The notes beneath the pieces are model-generated. The model searched no databases, had not been told where the DNA came from, and saw only the letters and a program-made list of their open reading frames with translations. Positions 10,736 through 23,208 of a stretch of DNA of 64,000 nt are shown piece by piece (the first letter of the stretch is position 1; each line of letters begins with the position of its first letter). Origin of the DNA: Paramarasmius palmivorus (lineage: Eukaryota; Basidiomycota; Agaricomycetes; Agaricales; Marasmiaceae); assembly GCA_037176845.1 (NCBI GenBank), contig JAYKXP010000003.1, positions 434,001-498,000 of the forward strand, written 5' to 3'. A program made the translations under genes and the position numbers.

Positions 10736-13700
10736 TTACCAGCCCCGACCTCTTCCTCTTGAAGGTTGATTGTAGCCCCCTCGGCCGCTGTTGTTGTTGT
10801 TGTTGCGACCAGCACCATAAACTCCGTAGTTCCCAGCTTGAGCGCCATGTTGAGCGCCGTACTGGCTTGGTCCGTTCCCATAACCTGCCCCTGAGTAGCC
10901 AGTATTTCCACCACCGTATCCACCAGTGTTACTACCTTGATGACCACCTTGATGACCACCTTGATAGCCACTTTGATAACCACCTTGATAACCACCCTGC
11001 CCACCGTATCCGCCATAACCGCCACCACTGTTACCACCATTAGAACCATATCCACCATATCCACCATGAGACCCGTAGGAATTAGAGTTGGGACCACCTC
11101 CCCTATTCCCATATTGACCTCTGCCATGACCATGATTCTGATGGTTGTAACCTTGATTATTAGGTCGGCCTCCATTTCCATTTCCATTTCCACCTCCATA
11201 TCCACCGTACGACCTATCCGAGTGATTATTACCCCTCGATTGGTAGTTATCTTGATTATTATATCCTCTGTTCCTGTCGTTCCCATATCCCGATGGTGGA
11301 TAATTCGAAGGTCTCGAATGAAATGGGTCATTGCCACCAGCGTTCCCTCTGTTTCGCTCGCTGTGGAAACCGTTACGACCTCCACCCCAGTCAGAACCAC
11401 CTCCGCGACCGCGACCGCGGCCGCCTCTTCTAGAGTGTTCAAGATCTTCTTGCGAAAGAATGCGTGGTGGTCGTCTCACGCCGGGCAAGAGCATTGAACG
11501 ATGTGGTGTCAGCTGTTTGGGAAAGAAGTATTGAACAGAGAGAGATCGGTCATTTCTGATGTCGGGAAGGCTTTCTTGAAGATTCTCTTGCGTGAACGGC
11601 GAAAGATATGTTGAACCAGGCAAGCAGTCAGGGCTTGGCATAACGCTGCCATTTATTCCCTGGCTCAGCTTGACATCGAGTGGCACGGGCTACAATATGA
11701 TGATGTCAGTTGATGATCGAACGAGTAGGTTGAGAATCGACTTGCCTCCGTTGGCTTTCGCTTCCCATAAAGCTGTTCGTAGAACGCGTGTACTGGATGC
11801 TCATCCGCAGCAAATATAACGTTGTCGCCCCAGGTGTTGCGCCGTATTTCATCTTCAGTCAGTTTCTCATATGGGTCTTTCATGGAGTCCAACAACCGTT
11901 TTTCGTCGATGAACGGTAAAAGTGCGACGCCTTGCCACGACATCTTCTTCCCGTTCATGTCGATTTGGAATGTATCGGGGTAGAAGTCGATGATGGGTGA
12001 CTCATCCTCTGTCATAAGAGGATGGAATGGTTCTGGGATATGCTTTCGACTAAATGGCATATGTGGTGAGAACAGACTCAAAATGAACAGGAAAAGAAAT
12101 TACCTGGCTGCCGGGAAGACACCCATGAGTTGTTCATACGGCTTGAATGGTTGACCGAGTTTGAAATCAATGTCCATCGTAGCAACGTCTTCGAAGTCGG
12201 CGGCAAATGGCGCGAAGTGGTAAGGGAAGTACCACTGCCATGAAGGTGTCTACAAAGAATGGTCAATATCAGTGTGAACAACAGTCACAGACACTCACTC
12301 CTTGGTAGTAGTAGCACAGAACCCATGCCATACCTTCAACGTAACTCTGCGTCAACCTGAAAGAAGTGAGAGACGAAATCACAGAATTAATAATCACTCA
12401 CTTCTTTCTAAACTCTTTATCTGTGTACGGTACTCCGAACTTCTGCTGGTAATAGCGCTCCCTATAACCAGGCTCCCATAACCTAAATTGAACACCCCAA
12501 ATGAGATCCTGCAATTCCTGTATGTGCAGAACTCGAGACACGCACTTGACTGTATCTTCCTGTGTCACTGTTCCATCTGCGTTTACCTTGTATTCCAAAG
12601 CAGATTTATCATGAGGGCCGTCGGCGGGTGGTTCTTCCTCTTCATCCACAGGCAAAGTTTCGTCGCCGTCTGCCTCTCCTGGGCCTTCTTCAAACTTCCG
12701 TTTGGCTCCTGTAACATCGGTGGCCGTTACTTCATTCCCGTCGACATCGATATTTGAAACGACGGTAGTTTCCTCGACCTTCATGGAGCTATCGGTAGGT
12801 GACACGACCATGGCAGTTGTAGTAACAGCATTTGAACTACCTGAGCCGAATCCGGGAATGTCAAAGTCCATATCACTGGTGTCTGCCGCTACTGTTACAG
12901 ACGCTGACGAGATACCATCCACGCTCATTCTCGTCGCATCCAGAGAAGCAGTGGGCATAGGGAATGACGTTTCTGTCATGTCAGGTTTCGGGGGCAAGGA
13001 CAAATCGGGCTTCTTCGTCGGCGTCGTAGTCGACTTCTTGACAGGTACCAGACCTGCAAGCTCGGCTTTGAGCACTTCTGCAGCACTCATGTTCGCCATT
13101 CTGATTGCGCGTCGATTGGCAACGACATCGTGGTTGGAACCCGCCAGAGCTTGTTGCGCGCTGGGCAGGTGTTTTAAAGATTCCTCGGTTGCCGGTGCGC
13201 CTAAGCCTATCGAATCAGCTTTGGCCGCAAAGTTTTGTGAAGATGACGATCGTGATGGGAGGTCGCTGGAGATGGATTCGACGGTACCGTCTTTCTCCAG
13301 CTTACGGCGCTTGGCATTCTGTTCTTGACGTTCTTCGGCTGTAAAGCAATTCGCAAAACACGTGTCAATATCGAAGACTTCCAAGTGACAAAGGTTGAGA
13401 GGAAAATAGATAGGCGTTTGTGATATGAAAGTAGCTGTATCGGGACTCAATGGTGATGGTCATGATGGGCAATGGATGGGAATATGATAACACTTCGCGA
13501 CACGGACCTTCACGACGTCTCTTAAATATATCATCTTCTCTTTTGGCAAGACCTTCAAGGATGATCTGCACTCTGGCCAGCTCAAGGCGACCATGATTTG
13601 TTAAATAACCGCCCATTCGCGGAAGCTCCATTTTCCATATCCTCAACAACGTATCGATCGCACCCTCCCGGATCTCAAGCGAAGGTAAGTGAGGCAAGAA

Positions 13701-15179
13701 ATCATTTCCGACAAAGAAAATGAGCAAGACCCAATCATCTATAGCTTGTTCCAGATTGAAAGGGAATGGTGACTGCGGTATATTCAGTTCCGCTTCCAGG
13801 TATTCTCGCAGGATCGACACGTCGAGAAATATGAATGGCTTTCGCTCTGTGACTTTCTTTTTCGCTCGCTCCTGTACCTCTGCGGGAGTGGCTGTACATT
13901 GCGCTGCGAAATGACCTTCTTGTCCACACATACGACATGCCATGTTGGTGCTGTCTGAGAAAACGTCTTCTCGTAGTACTCTGAAGTAGGGTTCGTGTGT
14001 AGCCAACGCAAGCATGATCAGATCCGCATCCTGTAGTCCACGTCAGTTTTCGCCACCCCAGAGATGCTGTAAGCTTACCAAGCCATAAATAACATGTCTA
14101 GTGTTGGGGTCGTGCCCGGGGTTGGCTCTCTGCCTCCTGATATAGTCCATGATTTTATGTTCACCTTCTCCAGGTACACTGGCGTCAGAGATAATAACTT
14201 GAAGCTATCTTGAGGTCAATACGCGGCACTCATTCGGTAGATACCTGTAAACGCACATTATTCCAGCCGGGATCAGAATTCATCTTCTGTACCACCCAAT
14301 ACCGTAGTGATGCAGCGAGTAAGTCCATAAATGGAGTTCCAGGTGTAATAGCGTTCGAGTCCCACGCTTTCTTGTTCTTCTCTTCCTCAGAAACGGTCTT
14401 CCCCATAGCTATTAAGAGTGAGCGTTGTAAGTGACAAAACAAATCGTCAAGCCCAGGCACTCGTACCTTCCCACAATGCTACTGACTCTATTCTTGCCTC
14501 TTCCTTTTCCTTCGCCTCCTGAGCTGCTCGGAACCGTCTCGACCGTTGTTGATTCATCTTGGCACGAGGAGCGACGCCGTCTGAAATAACAGAGGGATGA
14601 GCTCCCATAATGATGACACAATAAATATAACTAGAGCGTACCGATGGCCATAAACAAAAGCTTCCTTGGTCTGACCATGTTAACTACACGTTCCGTGTAC
14701 TTGAATACTTCCACCATCATGTCCTCTTCTGTCTCAGGGGCAGGCTATATGTGAAGAGGTCAGATACTGACTCCGCTCAAATCCGACAGGATTACATACC
14801 TTGCCTTCTGGATGGGTACACGGGTGAACCTAAATTACAACGGTCAGTTTACTGAATGAGAGCCTCAAGACAGCGCGCACAATTCCATTCATGTCGAGGT
14901 ATAAACAATCGAATTCCGTTCCGTTTGGATTAGGGTCTGCCATGTTGGTGGGGATAGTGACAAGCTCATCATTTTCATCTTCCACCTTGATTTCTTCGTC
15001 CTCAATTACCGGAAGAACTGTTAAGATATAATTTGTGAGTTATTGAAGCAATGAAACTGAAGAGAAAACCCAACTGATTTTGGGGTATTTTTTGCTTAAC
15101 CAGCGGAAAAGTGCTGGAACACCCTGCAGAGCCGTATGAGCCTCGAAAGCATACATAACAGAGAAAATGCACATACCAT
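10736..15179 (-). CDS. RAT1: Nuclear 5'-3' exoribonuclease Rat1/Xrn2
   Basis: Rat1/Xrn2 degrades 5'-monophosphate RNA in the nucleus and drives torpedo termination and rRNA 5' processing. Fourteen exons close to about 1220 aa. The start is [16 protein letters not shown] after the initiator Met, followed by [17 protein letters not shown] and [35 protein letters not shown] and [17 protein letters not shown] supply catalytic acidic residues. A CCHC zinc knuckle ([14 protein letters not shown]) marks the Rat1/Xrn2 type rather than cytoplasmic Xrn1. The C-terminus is a long Gly/Tyr/Arg/Asn tail ending in SRGRGRGW. Exon 1 is only the ATG (15177-15179); exon 2 starts at 15123 with GGTGTTCC. The intron at 11690-11745 has a GC donor. 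Its start lies 226 nt from the divergent eIF2B-delta start. Confidence 0.96.
10934..10995 (-). repeat. 12-nt tandem repeat in the RAT1 tail
   Basis: About five imperfect copies of a 12-nt unit (CCTTGATGACCA on the plus strand) lie in tandem. On the coding strand they encode a repeated four-residue motif Gly-Gly-Tyr/His-Gln inside the low-complexity RGG-like tail. The in-frame period suggests growth by slippage without breaking the frame. Confidence 0.8.
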
Positions 15180-15405
15180 GATAGTAAGACTTCAGAAAAA
15201 GATAATACAATAATGAAAGGTGAAAAGAGTAGAGAATGGTCGCGAATAGAGAGTGCTGACGAGGAATTCACATTGTCGGCGCTAGTCCCTGTCACGTGGA
15301 TCTTTACAGGCAATAATTTCTGACTCGATCTAATCTCCGTCGACTCGTTTCCTGTCTATCTTCCTCATAGCGGATATCTCTATCCAGCAGTATAAAAGCA
15401 CCAGG

Positions 15406-16992
15406 ATGGCGGAGTCTACACCCACAAATCCTGCCCAAAACGGCATACCTGTATCAGCATCACAAGCACCGAATCTACCATCTTCACAACCCTCACAAAA
15501 GTCGATGACCAAGGCGGAGCGTAGAGAGCTTCAGGAGAAACAGCGCGCAGCGAAAGCAATGCAGAAGCAACAACAACAAGGTGGAGGTGGTGGTCAGCAG
15601 CAGAAAAAGGCGGAAGCGAAAGCAAGCCCAAAACCTCCTGCCGCAAAATCTCCTGCACCAAAGTCACAGACTAGCGGCGGTCGACCCCGTTCCGAGTCCT
15701 CTGCAGCCACAGCTGCTCAAGATGCTGCTTCAGACAGTACTCGTCGAGGATTGCGGATTTTCACTCATTTTGGACTGCCCAAACTACCTGGTGGGGTCCA
15801 CCACATCAAGGGGTCGGATATCATACACCCAGCTGTGCTCAGGCTGGGACTCATGTTCTCTGAATTCAAGATATGTGGTGCGAATGCTCGATGTATCGCA
15901 ACCCTGACCGCATTCAAAACCGTGAGTCTTCCCCAATGTCTTATTTACGGCAAAGATCATGCATGAAATTCAGGTTATCCAAGACTACACTACCCCTCCG
16001 AATACTACACTCTCAAGACATCTGATGACGTATCTGTCACCTCAGATCTCACATCTCGTTACTGCACGTCCCATGTCAGTTACGATGGGTAATGCGATTA
16101 GGCAGTTGAAGCTGGAGATTAGCGGGAGTGATATCGATTTGCCTGAACAGGATGTGCGCATAACTTTTGCGTATCTCAGTTTCACTTCAGATAATGACGC
16201 GTTAAATGCAGGCAAAAGACGCGCTATGTCACAAAATTGATGACTACATCAGAGACAGGATCATCATTGCCGACCAAGTTATCGAAGATTTAGCAGTGAA
16301 AAAGATACAAGATGGCGACGTGATTCTTACTTACGCTAGGTTGGTCCGCACTCTGTCGTGAGGTCGTAACGCTTACTCGTTTTGAATTTTGTTCAGATCG
16401 TCGATTGTCGAGAAAATCCTCCTTCGCGCACACTTACTCCAAAAACGATTTAGTGTAATCGTAATTGACTCAAGACCGCTCCTCGAGGGCAAAGCCCTCT
16501 TGCGCACCCTCACATCGACCAATCCGCCGATTCCTTGCACATACGCACTACTCCCTGCACTTCCTTCTCTAATCAATGACGTTAGCACTGTGCTTGTGGG
16601 TGCCCACTCACTCCACACCAATGGTTCCGTCTATTCAAGAGCAGGGACTGCCATGGTAGCCATGATGGCGAAGGAGCACAGCGTACCAGTCATGGTATGT
16701 TGTGAAACGTATAAATTCAGTGAAAGTGTAATGTTGGATGGGTTTGGTAAAAACGAGCTTGGTGAGTATGTTTCTTTTTGTCTATCACAATCGTGGACCC
16801 TAACTATGCCCAAAAGCACCGCTCAAGTTCTCACCGTCATCACCATCGTCAAATCCAAACCTCGAGGTGCTCAACCCTCTGTACGATGCTACTCCGTCTT
16901 CTTGTATCACTGCTGTCTGTACGGAAGTGGGACTTATACCTCCTACCAGTATTAGCTCTATACCACTCGCTTTAGGAAAGCAGACTTTGTAG
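15406..16992 (+). CDS. GCD2: Translation initiation factor eIF2B subunit delta
   Basis: eIF2B is the GDP-GTP exchange factor for eIF2; delta (Gcd2) is a regulatory subunit. Five exons (15406-15921, 15974-16153, 16212-16339, 16397-16761, 16817-16992) give 454 aa. The N-terminal 100 residues are low complexity and basic (MTKAERRELQEKQRAAKAMQ), as in other delta subunits. The Rossmann-like regulatory domain follows: HPAVLRLGLMFSEFKICGAN, DYIRDRIIIADQVIED, GDVILTYARSSIVEKILL, FSVIVIDSRPLLEGK, then AHSLHTNGSVYSRAGTAMVA and VPVMVCCETYKFSESV. The last exon supplies NPLYDATPSSCITAVCTEVG plus IPPTSI, a standard eIF2B C-terminus. It is divergent from RAT1 and convergent with the BRCT gene, whose stop is 209 nt away. 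Confidence 0.95.
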
Positions 16993-17201
16993 ATATCCTT
17001 CGTCGCTGTATTTATGTCCAGTGTGCTTTGCTTTATTGTATGGCTCAACGTATGCGTAATGTATTCAGATGGCTAGTGTAGCAAGGAAAATCATGTATGA
17101 CAGATCTGGGTGTGTGTATAGGGAATAAGATGAGCAGATGCTAGTAGATACAGTACGTGCTTCATGGGTATCTAAATTCTGAGTGCGACTAAATACGGTG
17201 A

Positions 17202-20200
17202 TCATCGGGCATTCCTCCCAGTCCCCTTGCGCCCGGCTGTCCTTTTACGAGCGTCCGTTGCCGGCTTAACAGAAACGATCTCGACCTCAGAGTCCTGACT
17301 TCCGAACAACTTCATCAACTTCCTCTTCTCATCTCTCTGCACAGGGTCTTCATATGTCACGCGCATACTCTCTTCCCGAACTTCTTGTTCAATCTCAACT
17401 GGTTGACCACCAAATTCCAGGCCAAGTTCGCAATCACCTGTGGAAAAGCTCTGCTCTTCGACCGGTTCTGGGGGCGGCTAGAAGCAAGAAAGGATAAGCC
17501 ATTTGAAAACAAGTCCTGATAGAAACGGACCTGAACTCGAGTAGCCCTCGGCCTTTTACTTCGGCCACCACTCCCTTCCACAACGGCGTTGTCGTCCCCT
17601 TCCTCAGAACGCCGTTTTCCCAACAGACTTCCGCCGCCGGCCAAAAGGTTAGTTAGACTTTCTTGTAGCGCCTTGGCCTGCTGGCCGTCCATTTCCAAAG
17701 GCCTATGTAACTTTGTCGGAGACGCCGACTGAGATTTGCGTCGTACCAATGGCACTTTCCCGGCACCTTTGGGCTTCAGACTTCCGTTGGATTTCTTTTT
17801 CGCAGGAAATTTCATCGGCGATGGCGTTCGTGATGAAGGTACGACCTGAAGATTCAAGTCCGTTTCTGTGGCTGGTCGTTTTAATGAGCTCCCTGAATTA
17901 GGATTGGCGGTGCGAATGACAGTTTCCGATTGTGTTGTCGTGGGCATTTTAGCTTTACCCTTCCCCTTGTCTACTGGCGGCAATGCTGATGTATCCAGCT
18001 CGTCTTCATCTTCAGTTTCCGAGTCACACTCAGGTTGGGTAGGCTGAGGTGGTGTTGCACCGGATTCTTGACCTGGTATCGTTTCCGTCTCAGGATCTGG
18101 CAAAGGAGGTTCGGCAGGTGGTGGAGGTTCCCATAGTGGGGTTTCTGGAGGATTGTCAAGAAGACCGTGCGGTCTACCGAAGGATCCAGCAGGTGACAGC
18201 AATGAAAGTTTGGACAGAGAAGGAACAGGCCGATCATCCGGAGGATTCCGTTGCGTGCTGGTGACCACAGGGTTGAATTCCAGCGATTGTTCTTTGTGAT
18301 CTGTCAGAACGCTGGGCAATGATGAACACATAACGAGTTTCTCACCATTAGTGATATCGGCCATCCTAAGGTCTTCCTCTGTAGCCTTTCCTTTACCCTT
18401 AACATCTCTTCTGGGTTCCGCCGACGTTCGCCGTCCAGACTGAACTGACTTTTGCTTGAACTTAGACGGATCTTGTCCAGGCAAAAGGTGGTGATCGACG
18501 ATTGGCATAGTCCCTGTACTCTTTGCCTCTTCAATCCAGCTCATGTTGATGACGGGTATACCCCATTCCTTTGCCTTTTGATATTTGAGCCCCTCTCCAG
18601 AAGGACAAAGGAGATAGGTAGCGCGTTTGGTGAACGTTGACAAATGATTGAAACCTAAACAATGCAATGAGAAGAAAATTGGTAGTCGCGACTGAGACAC
18701 CCACCCAACGTTCTAAGTAACCTAGTCATAAAGATCTTGTCGGACTCGTCGAAGCCAGAGAAGCTGATATGTACTTTGTCTGCACCTGATGTAACGTTTA
18801 GGTCATCTTCGGGTAGTCACTTTGAGAGCAGAGAGCGTACCCTCAATAGGACACTTGACACCGACGGGTGTAAAGCTGATGTGCTCATCCGCTCCGCGAA
18901 TCTGTTCATCATAAATACACCGTTCCAGCCAGCATTCCGTTCGAAATTTTGCAAGATACGAAGGGGACGCAGCCTTCGTCATGTCGCGAAACAATGGAGA
19001 CCCACTGAAACCCATTAATGTTGGCTCTGAAGGAAAAGCGATAGCACAAACCTGACAAGTCGGGCAATAATAAAGTCCACGTCTTCAGCAAAGTTTCCCT
19101 GGACGATACTTCCACCAAAATTCCGCACTGCTTGCTGAACACTGTTGCTGTCAGCCTCACCAAGTAAACGAAACCTGAGGCCGTGGAAAATCGGCGGCGT
19201 TGGCTTCAATTGGGGATTATTCTGGTGAGCGGCTGGCTGCGGAAGGGCATTGGGAGTAGAGGGGCCCGCTCCGGGTGTATCCATGTCCTGTTGTATATCC
19301 ATTGCATTCGCACCCACATTCATACTCCTGTCCACCGGTACCACCAACTGCCTAGTGTGATCTTCGGGTTCTGGTGTTTGTGTTGATTTCCTGGTTGAGA
19401 GAATCCGCCTGAGAGGTTTCGCTGTGCTTGTGACTGGAGCAAAAGAATTGGCACGTCTGAACCCAGCAGAAGCAAGGAAGGAACCAGATCCTCGTCCAGC
19501 AGGGAGTTCATTCTCTGCCTCCTCCATTTGCGTGGAATGTTGTTTCTGAGACTTGGTCGGACTTCTTATGAGCCGACCTTGCTCTACGTCCATAGCGTAC
19601 CCACGATGTTTCAGAAGACTAGCCCACATCTGCAGCTGTGTAGCAGGCAGTCGCTGAATGAGTGCAGGCTCTTCCTCGTCATCTTGAGAGCTGGGCGCTT
19701 TTGTTTTTCCTCTCTGTGGAGGAGGCTGGTCTTCAACTGGCGCAGAAATATTGAACAGGGAAGAAGTCGATGGGGTACCCTCAGGCGATTCAACTGAAGA
19801 TGTTGGTGAGATGATCGAACAAAATGTCGAGGTAGTAAACGTACAGTTTGAACGCGCTCGTCCTTGCGGACGAGGTCGTCGAACTTGGTATTTGTCTTCG
19901 TCAAACCTGCCACCAAATTCCAGTGAATCCCAGAACCACTCCTCCCACACCAGTTTGATATTTGCCTCGCCCTTACTGTTGAACTTTTCGGCATAGTGCA
20001 TCTTGTCCGTCTCCTCGTCGCCAGAGCATAATAGATGGGTGACACGGACTGGGCGTTCAATGACTTTGACGTATGTACCACCGTTGGCGACCACCCTTTT
20101 ATTGATTTTCAAGCGTCGTTCGATGTCAGGGATGCCGGAGAGACATAGAACTACGTCGGAGAAAATGGGTAAACGGTACTGCTTGGTGCTCTGCAAAGCA

Positions 20201-20816
20201 TGAGAAAGTGCACGCGGACAGAATGCAAGACGCACCTCCACCATGTCTACATCATCTCCCCGTAGCCATATCTGATAGTTTTCTGTGACCCATTCTGGTG
20301 TGAGTATCGGTATCTTCCGTTCCAAGGCGCACTACGTGATATGGCGTTAGATTAAACGCGTCGCATTTGTTTCCGAAGACCATACCATGTATTTCGCTCC
20401 ACCATGCTCAATTGCGATTAAATGAGTGACCCGATCCGTGAACGCGTTGCAAGTAGTTGCTCCTAACTCGACGGCCTGGCGGAATAGACTTGGCTTCAAG
20501 GAGCTCAGTAAAAGGTAACACGACGCCAGTACACCTCGCACCTTGTCCATGATACCAGTCGCACACAACACTACACCAGTAAACGGTCGTGGACACGAAT
20601 CATATACGCTATTATCATCGCTTTTGACTTGACTATCTTGAGCCCAAATGCCACCACGGTCGAAGGGATCAGATTCTTGTGTACGAGACTTGGAGGAGGA
20701 AGGCTGAGGTTGCGCTGGGCGAAGTTTGACATTGGGAACCTGTAAAGAATAAGACAAATAAAAAGAGAGTCAAGAAGTGAAACGACCTTGGTAGATTTGT
20801 TCCCTCGTCGGCGCAT
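17202..20816 (-). CDS. Four-BRCT checkpoint/replication protein, TopBP1/Rad4/Dpb11 type
   Basis: Proteins of this family bind phosphorylated partners to start DNA replication and activate the ATR checkpoint. The first exons are 20787-20816, 20386-20739, 20236-20331 and a long one from 20190. BRCT1 contains FTGVVLCATGIMDKVRG and the closing ILTPEWV. BRCT2 has FSDVVLCLSGIPDIERR and LVWEEWFWDSLEFGGRF. BRCT3 has FHGLRFRLLGEADSNSVQQA and ECWLERCIYDEQI. BRCT4 has VHISFSGFDESDKIFMTRLL and WGIPVINMSWIEEAKSTG. Conserved Trp residues close each repeat. Ser/Thr-Pro-rich linkers and a basic C-terminus (ending RKRTAGRKGTGRNAR) follow. Four BRCTs in two pairs match Rad4/Dpb11 rather than the larger animal TopBP1. 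Some inner exon ends (around 18700-19060 and 17450-17530) are approximate, so I estimate only about 1000 aa. Confidence 0.9.
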
Positions 20817-21940
20817 AGTGAAAAGACGTTCTCGGTAGAGATCAACAACGACGGGCTAGGAACGCTTAGTCACGTGGTCACTTGAGGGCAGGCCTTTACG
20901 CGCTTCACAAAATGGCGGTCATTGGTCGTTAGTGAGTGAGTGCTTCGAATTTCAAGGTACAGTTTTCATCTTCTATACCAGCTTTGTACTCCTTGATCAT
21001 GCATCATAGAGTACATCCTCCAAAATTCTACGCATGGGAACTAACGCTGAGCGATGTTTGTCCCCAACTAAGTAAGTACAACCCCAGACCAGTAATCTAC
21101 GGCCCAGCTATGCCCACTGGATGTTGATCACTGATTCTCGAGCGATGTTCAATCGTCCAAGCTTTCAAGGCTGGCGCGGCGAAGGCCCTCCCAATGCAAA
21201 ATCTTGGAGATACACGGCTTTACCCAATCACCCTCCTTGATGCTGACACCATCGCACCGACATTGGACTCGATATTGAGAATGCTTTCTTCGAGGTAATG
21301 GCCATGCTTAAACGAGAGTCGGAGCCTCGCATGTTCGGCACCTTATGTGTCATAGTTCAACCAAGGCATTCTCCGTAGTTGGAGAGAGAAACCTAGCAAA
21401 GAACTGAATGACGGTTTGCACGCCGTGCCTGAACCTTTCTCCGACAGCAACACTACAGTGGCTATTGGAAACATCGGGCCTGATAGTGGCTTTGCGCAAA
21501 TACAAGGCGTCGTATCTGACGGGTTCGCTGATAGGCCCTGTTAGCAAGGACGCTATTCCAAAAACAATTCTAATGGCGTACCTGTATCGTGCTTCAGGCC
21601 TCCACATCCCTTCCCGCTTGTCATTTGCAGGCACTGCAGGTTTATCCATCCCCGTTGTTGAATCGTACCGTTAGTCCGTCATATTGCTGCCTGAAAGTTG
21701 GTGTGCTTAGTAAAAAGTCAAAGGTGAACGGCGATATTTATCCACTTGCCCATCGTTTACAATGGCGATTGCAGAATTCGTTGGACGAGATGATAGTCCG
21801 GACTAGCCTGGATTTTGAACCCATCAAAAAATTTGCTGACAGTGGCCATATGACCTCGGCTGTTAGACTGGCAAATTCTGCCGGTGAACCGTCACCAATA
21901 TAAAATGCGGCGCTTGTGATTGTCTTTTGCAACAACCATC
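20817..21940. other. 1.1 kb gap with interrupted frames, no gene supported
   Basis: Several open frames of 60-105 codons overlap on both strands here, but each is broken by stops and none matches a family I know. The plus-strand translation around 21150-21300 (LGDTRLYPITLLDADTIAPT) and 21400-21540 (NTTVAIGNIGPDSGFAQIQG) reads like protein-coding sequence between stops, so a decayed gene is possible. The left end must hold the BRCT gene promoter and the right end that of the DUF962 gene. Confidence 0.4.
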
Positions 21941-22827
21941 ATGGCTGCCTCAATATTCGATGTGAACACCCAGGTTTGCATTCACCTCCTCCGCTTTGAC
22001 CTTTACTGATTGTCCTTTCCGTCATTATACAGCTTACCTTCTATGGGGCATATCACTCTAACCGCATCAATGTCATAATTCACATTATCTGCGTGCCTCT
22101 TATCCTCTGGTAACACTGGAATCTCCCGCAAGTCGACACATATCTCACCGCCTCACGACAGGTCGGCCCAGGTTATGCTCTGCGATGCGCCAACCCCCGA
22201 ATTTTTGCCCAAGATTCATTACGACTTCAACGAATATCTTGCTTTCGACCTGAACATCCCCGCTATATTCTCTGCTGCTTATATCGCTTATTACTTCATG
22301 CTGGAGCCATTCGCGGCTGTACGTTCCCAACCGAATCTCCCGAGCCTCTTCCCACTAACCCGACAACCATCTTTACAGCTACTGTATGTTCCCCAATTGA
22401 CCATTTCTCTCCTCACCGCTACCGCACTCTCCGCACGACCGGATCATATTACTATTGGTGCAGCTGTTCATGGAGGCAAGTCTTCAAAGTTCGGGAGTCG
22501 GGTAGTACACGCAACTAACACGGCACTCCAGTGTCCTGGATTGCCCAATTCATCGGCCACGGTTTCGCAGAAAAGCGCGCACCCGCCCTTCTAGACAATC
22601 TCTTGGGAGGTACACATATCCTCAATCTGATTGCTCTATTTGTGTACTGATATCTTGACACAGCTGTTGTTCTTGCCCCATTCTTTGTTCATCTCGAGAT
22701 CCTTTTCGCCCTTGGTTACCGACCAGAGATGCATAAGCGCATCAAGAACGACATCGGAAAGGAAATTACCAGGATCAAGAAGATTGAGGGTGACAAGAGA
22801 CGAGCTGCTGCCGCAAAGACTCAGTGA
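21941..22827 (+). CDS. MPO1: Mpo1-like (DUF962) 2-hydroxy fatty acid dioxygenase
   Basis: Yeast Mpo1 is an ER membrane Fe(II) dioxygenase in alpha-oxidation of 2-hydroxy fatty acids from phytosphingosine breakdown. Six exons (21941-21973, 22033-22109, 22162-22318, 22379-22475, 22532-22609, 22664-22827) give 201 aa, the usual family size. The DUF962 hallmark is [20 protein letters not shown], with the conserved histidines. Further helices follow: [39 protein letters not shown] and [19 protein letters not shown]. The protein ends in a Lys/Arg-rich tail ([20 protein letters not shown]). The fourth intron (22476-22531) has donor GCAAGT instead of GT. Splicing it is required to make [11 protein letters not shown]. 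It is convergent with the CBM48 gene. Confidence 0.93.
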
Positions 22828-23208
22828 ACAAATGATGTATCTAACAAACCTTGTATGCTGGTACTTAATTGAAAGCTATCTGTATCATATGCATCGAAAG
22901 ACTATGGGCGCACACAGTTTGATAGATGAGATGCTACAACGCGATGCATAACCAAAGTATCTATGGACTCAACAAGACACGGAAGAATGAGAGGGAAGTC
23001 TAGGGGGATAGCAAACGACATTCAAGAGGTATGTAGCGCAAGAATAGAAAACCAAGACAGTAAGGTAGATATCGTACAGACAACTGCAGAGAATGAGATA
23101 CTACACACAAATGACCAGCAAAACGTAAGGATCATATCAATATCGTCTAAGTAAACGTGAGAGAATGTTCATGCAGAAAGAAACAGCAAGGAGATGAACC
23201 AGGTGCGA
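22828..23208. other. Convergent 3' intergenic spacer
   Basis: The 381 nt between the MPO1-like stop and the stop of the CBM48 gene hold only short frames on the plus strand and no recognisable feature. It is presumably the two 3' UTRs. Confidence 0.6.

Noticed and set aside
10937..11497. 186-codon plus-strand frame antisense to the RAT1 tail
   Set aside because: It is a Thr/Ile/Met-rich shadow of the Gly/Tyr/Asn repeat on the minus strand and has no independent support.
12702..13328. 208-codon plus-strand frame within RAT1
   Set aside because: It is antisense to the conserved-length linker exon of RAT1, which has a continuous, family-consistent minus-strand frame.
21350..21649. 99-codon minus-strand frame
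   Set aside because: No family resemblance and no splice partners; kept only as part of the unresolved spacer.
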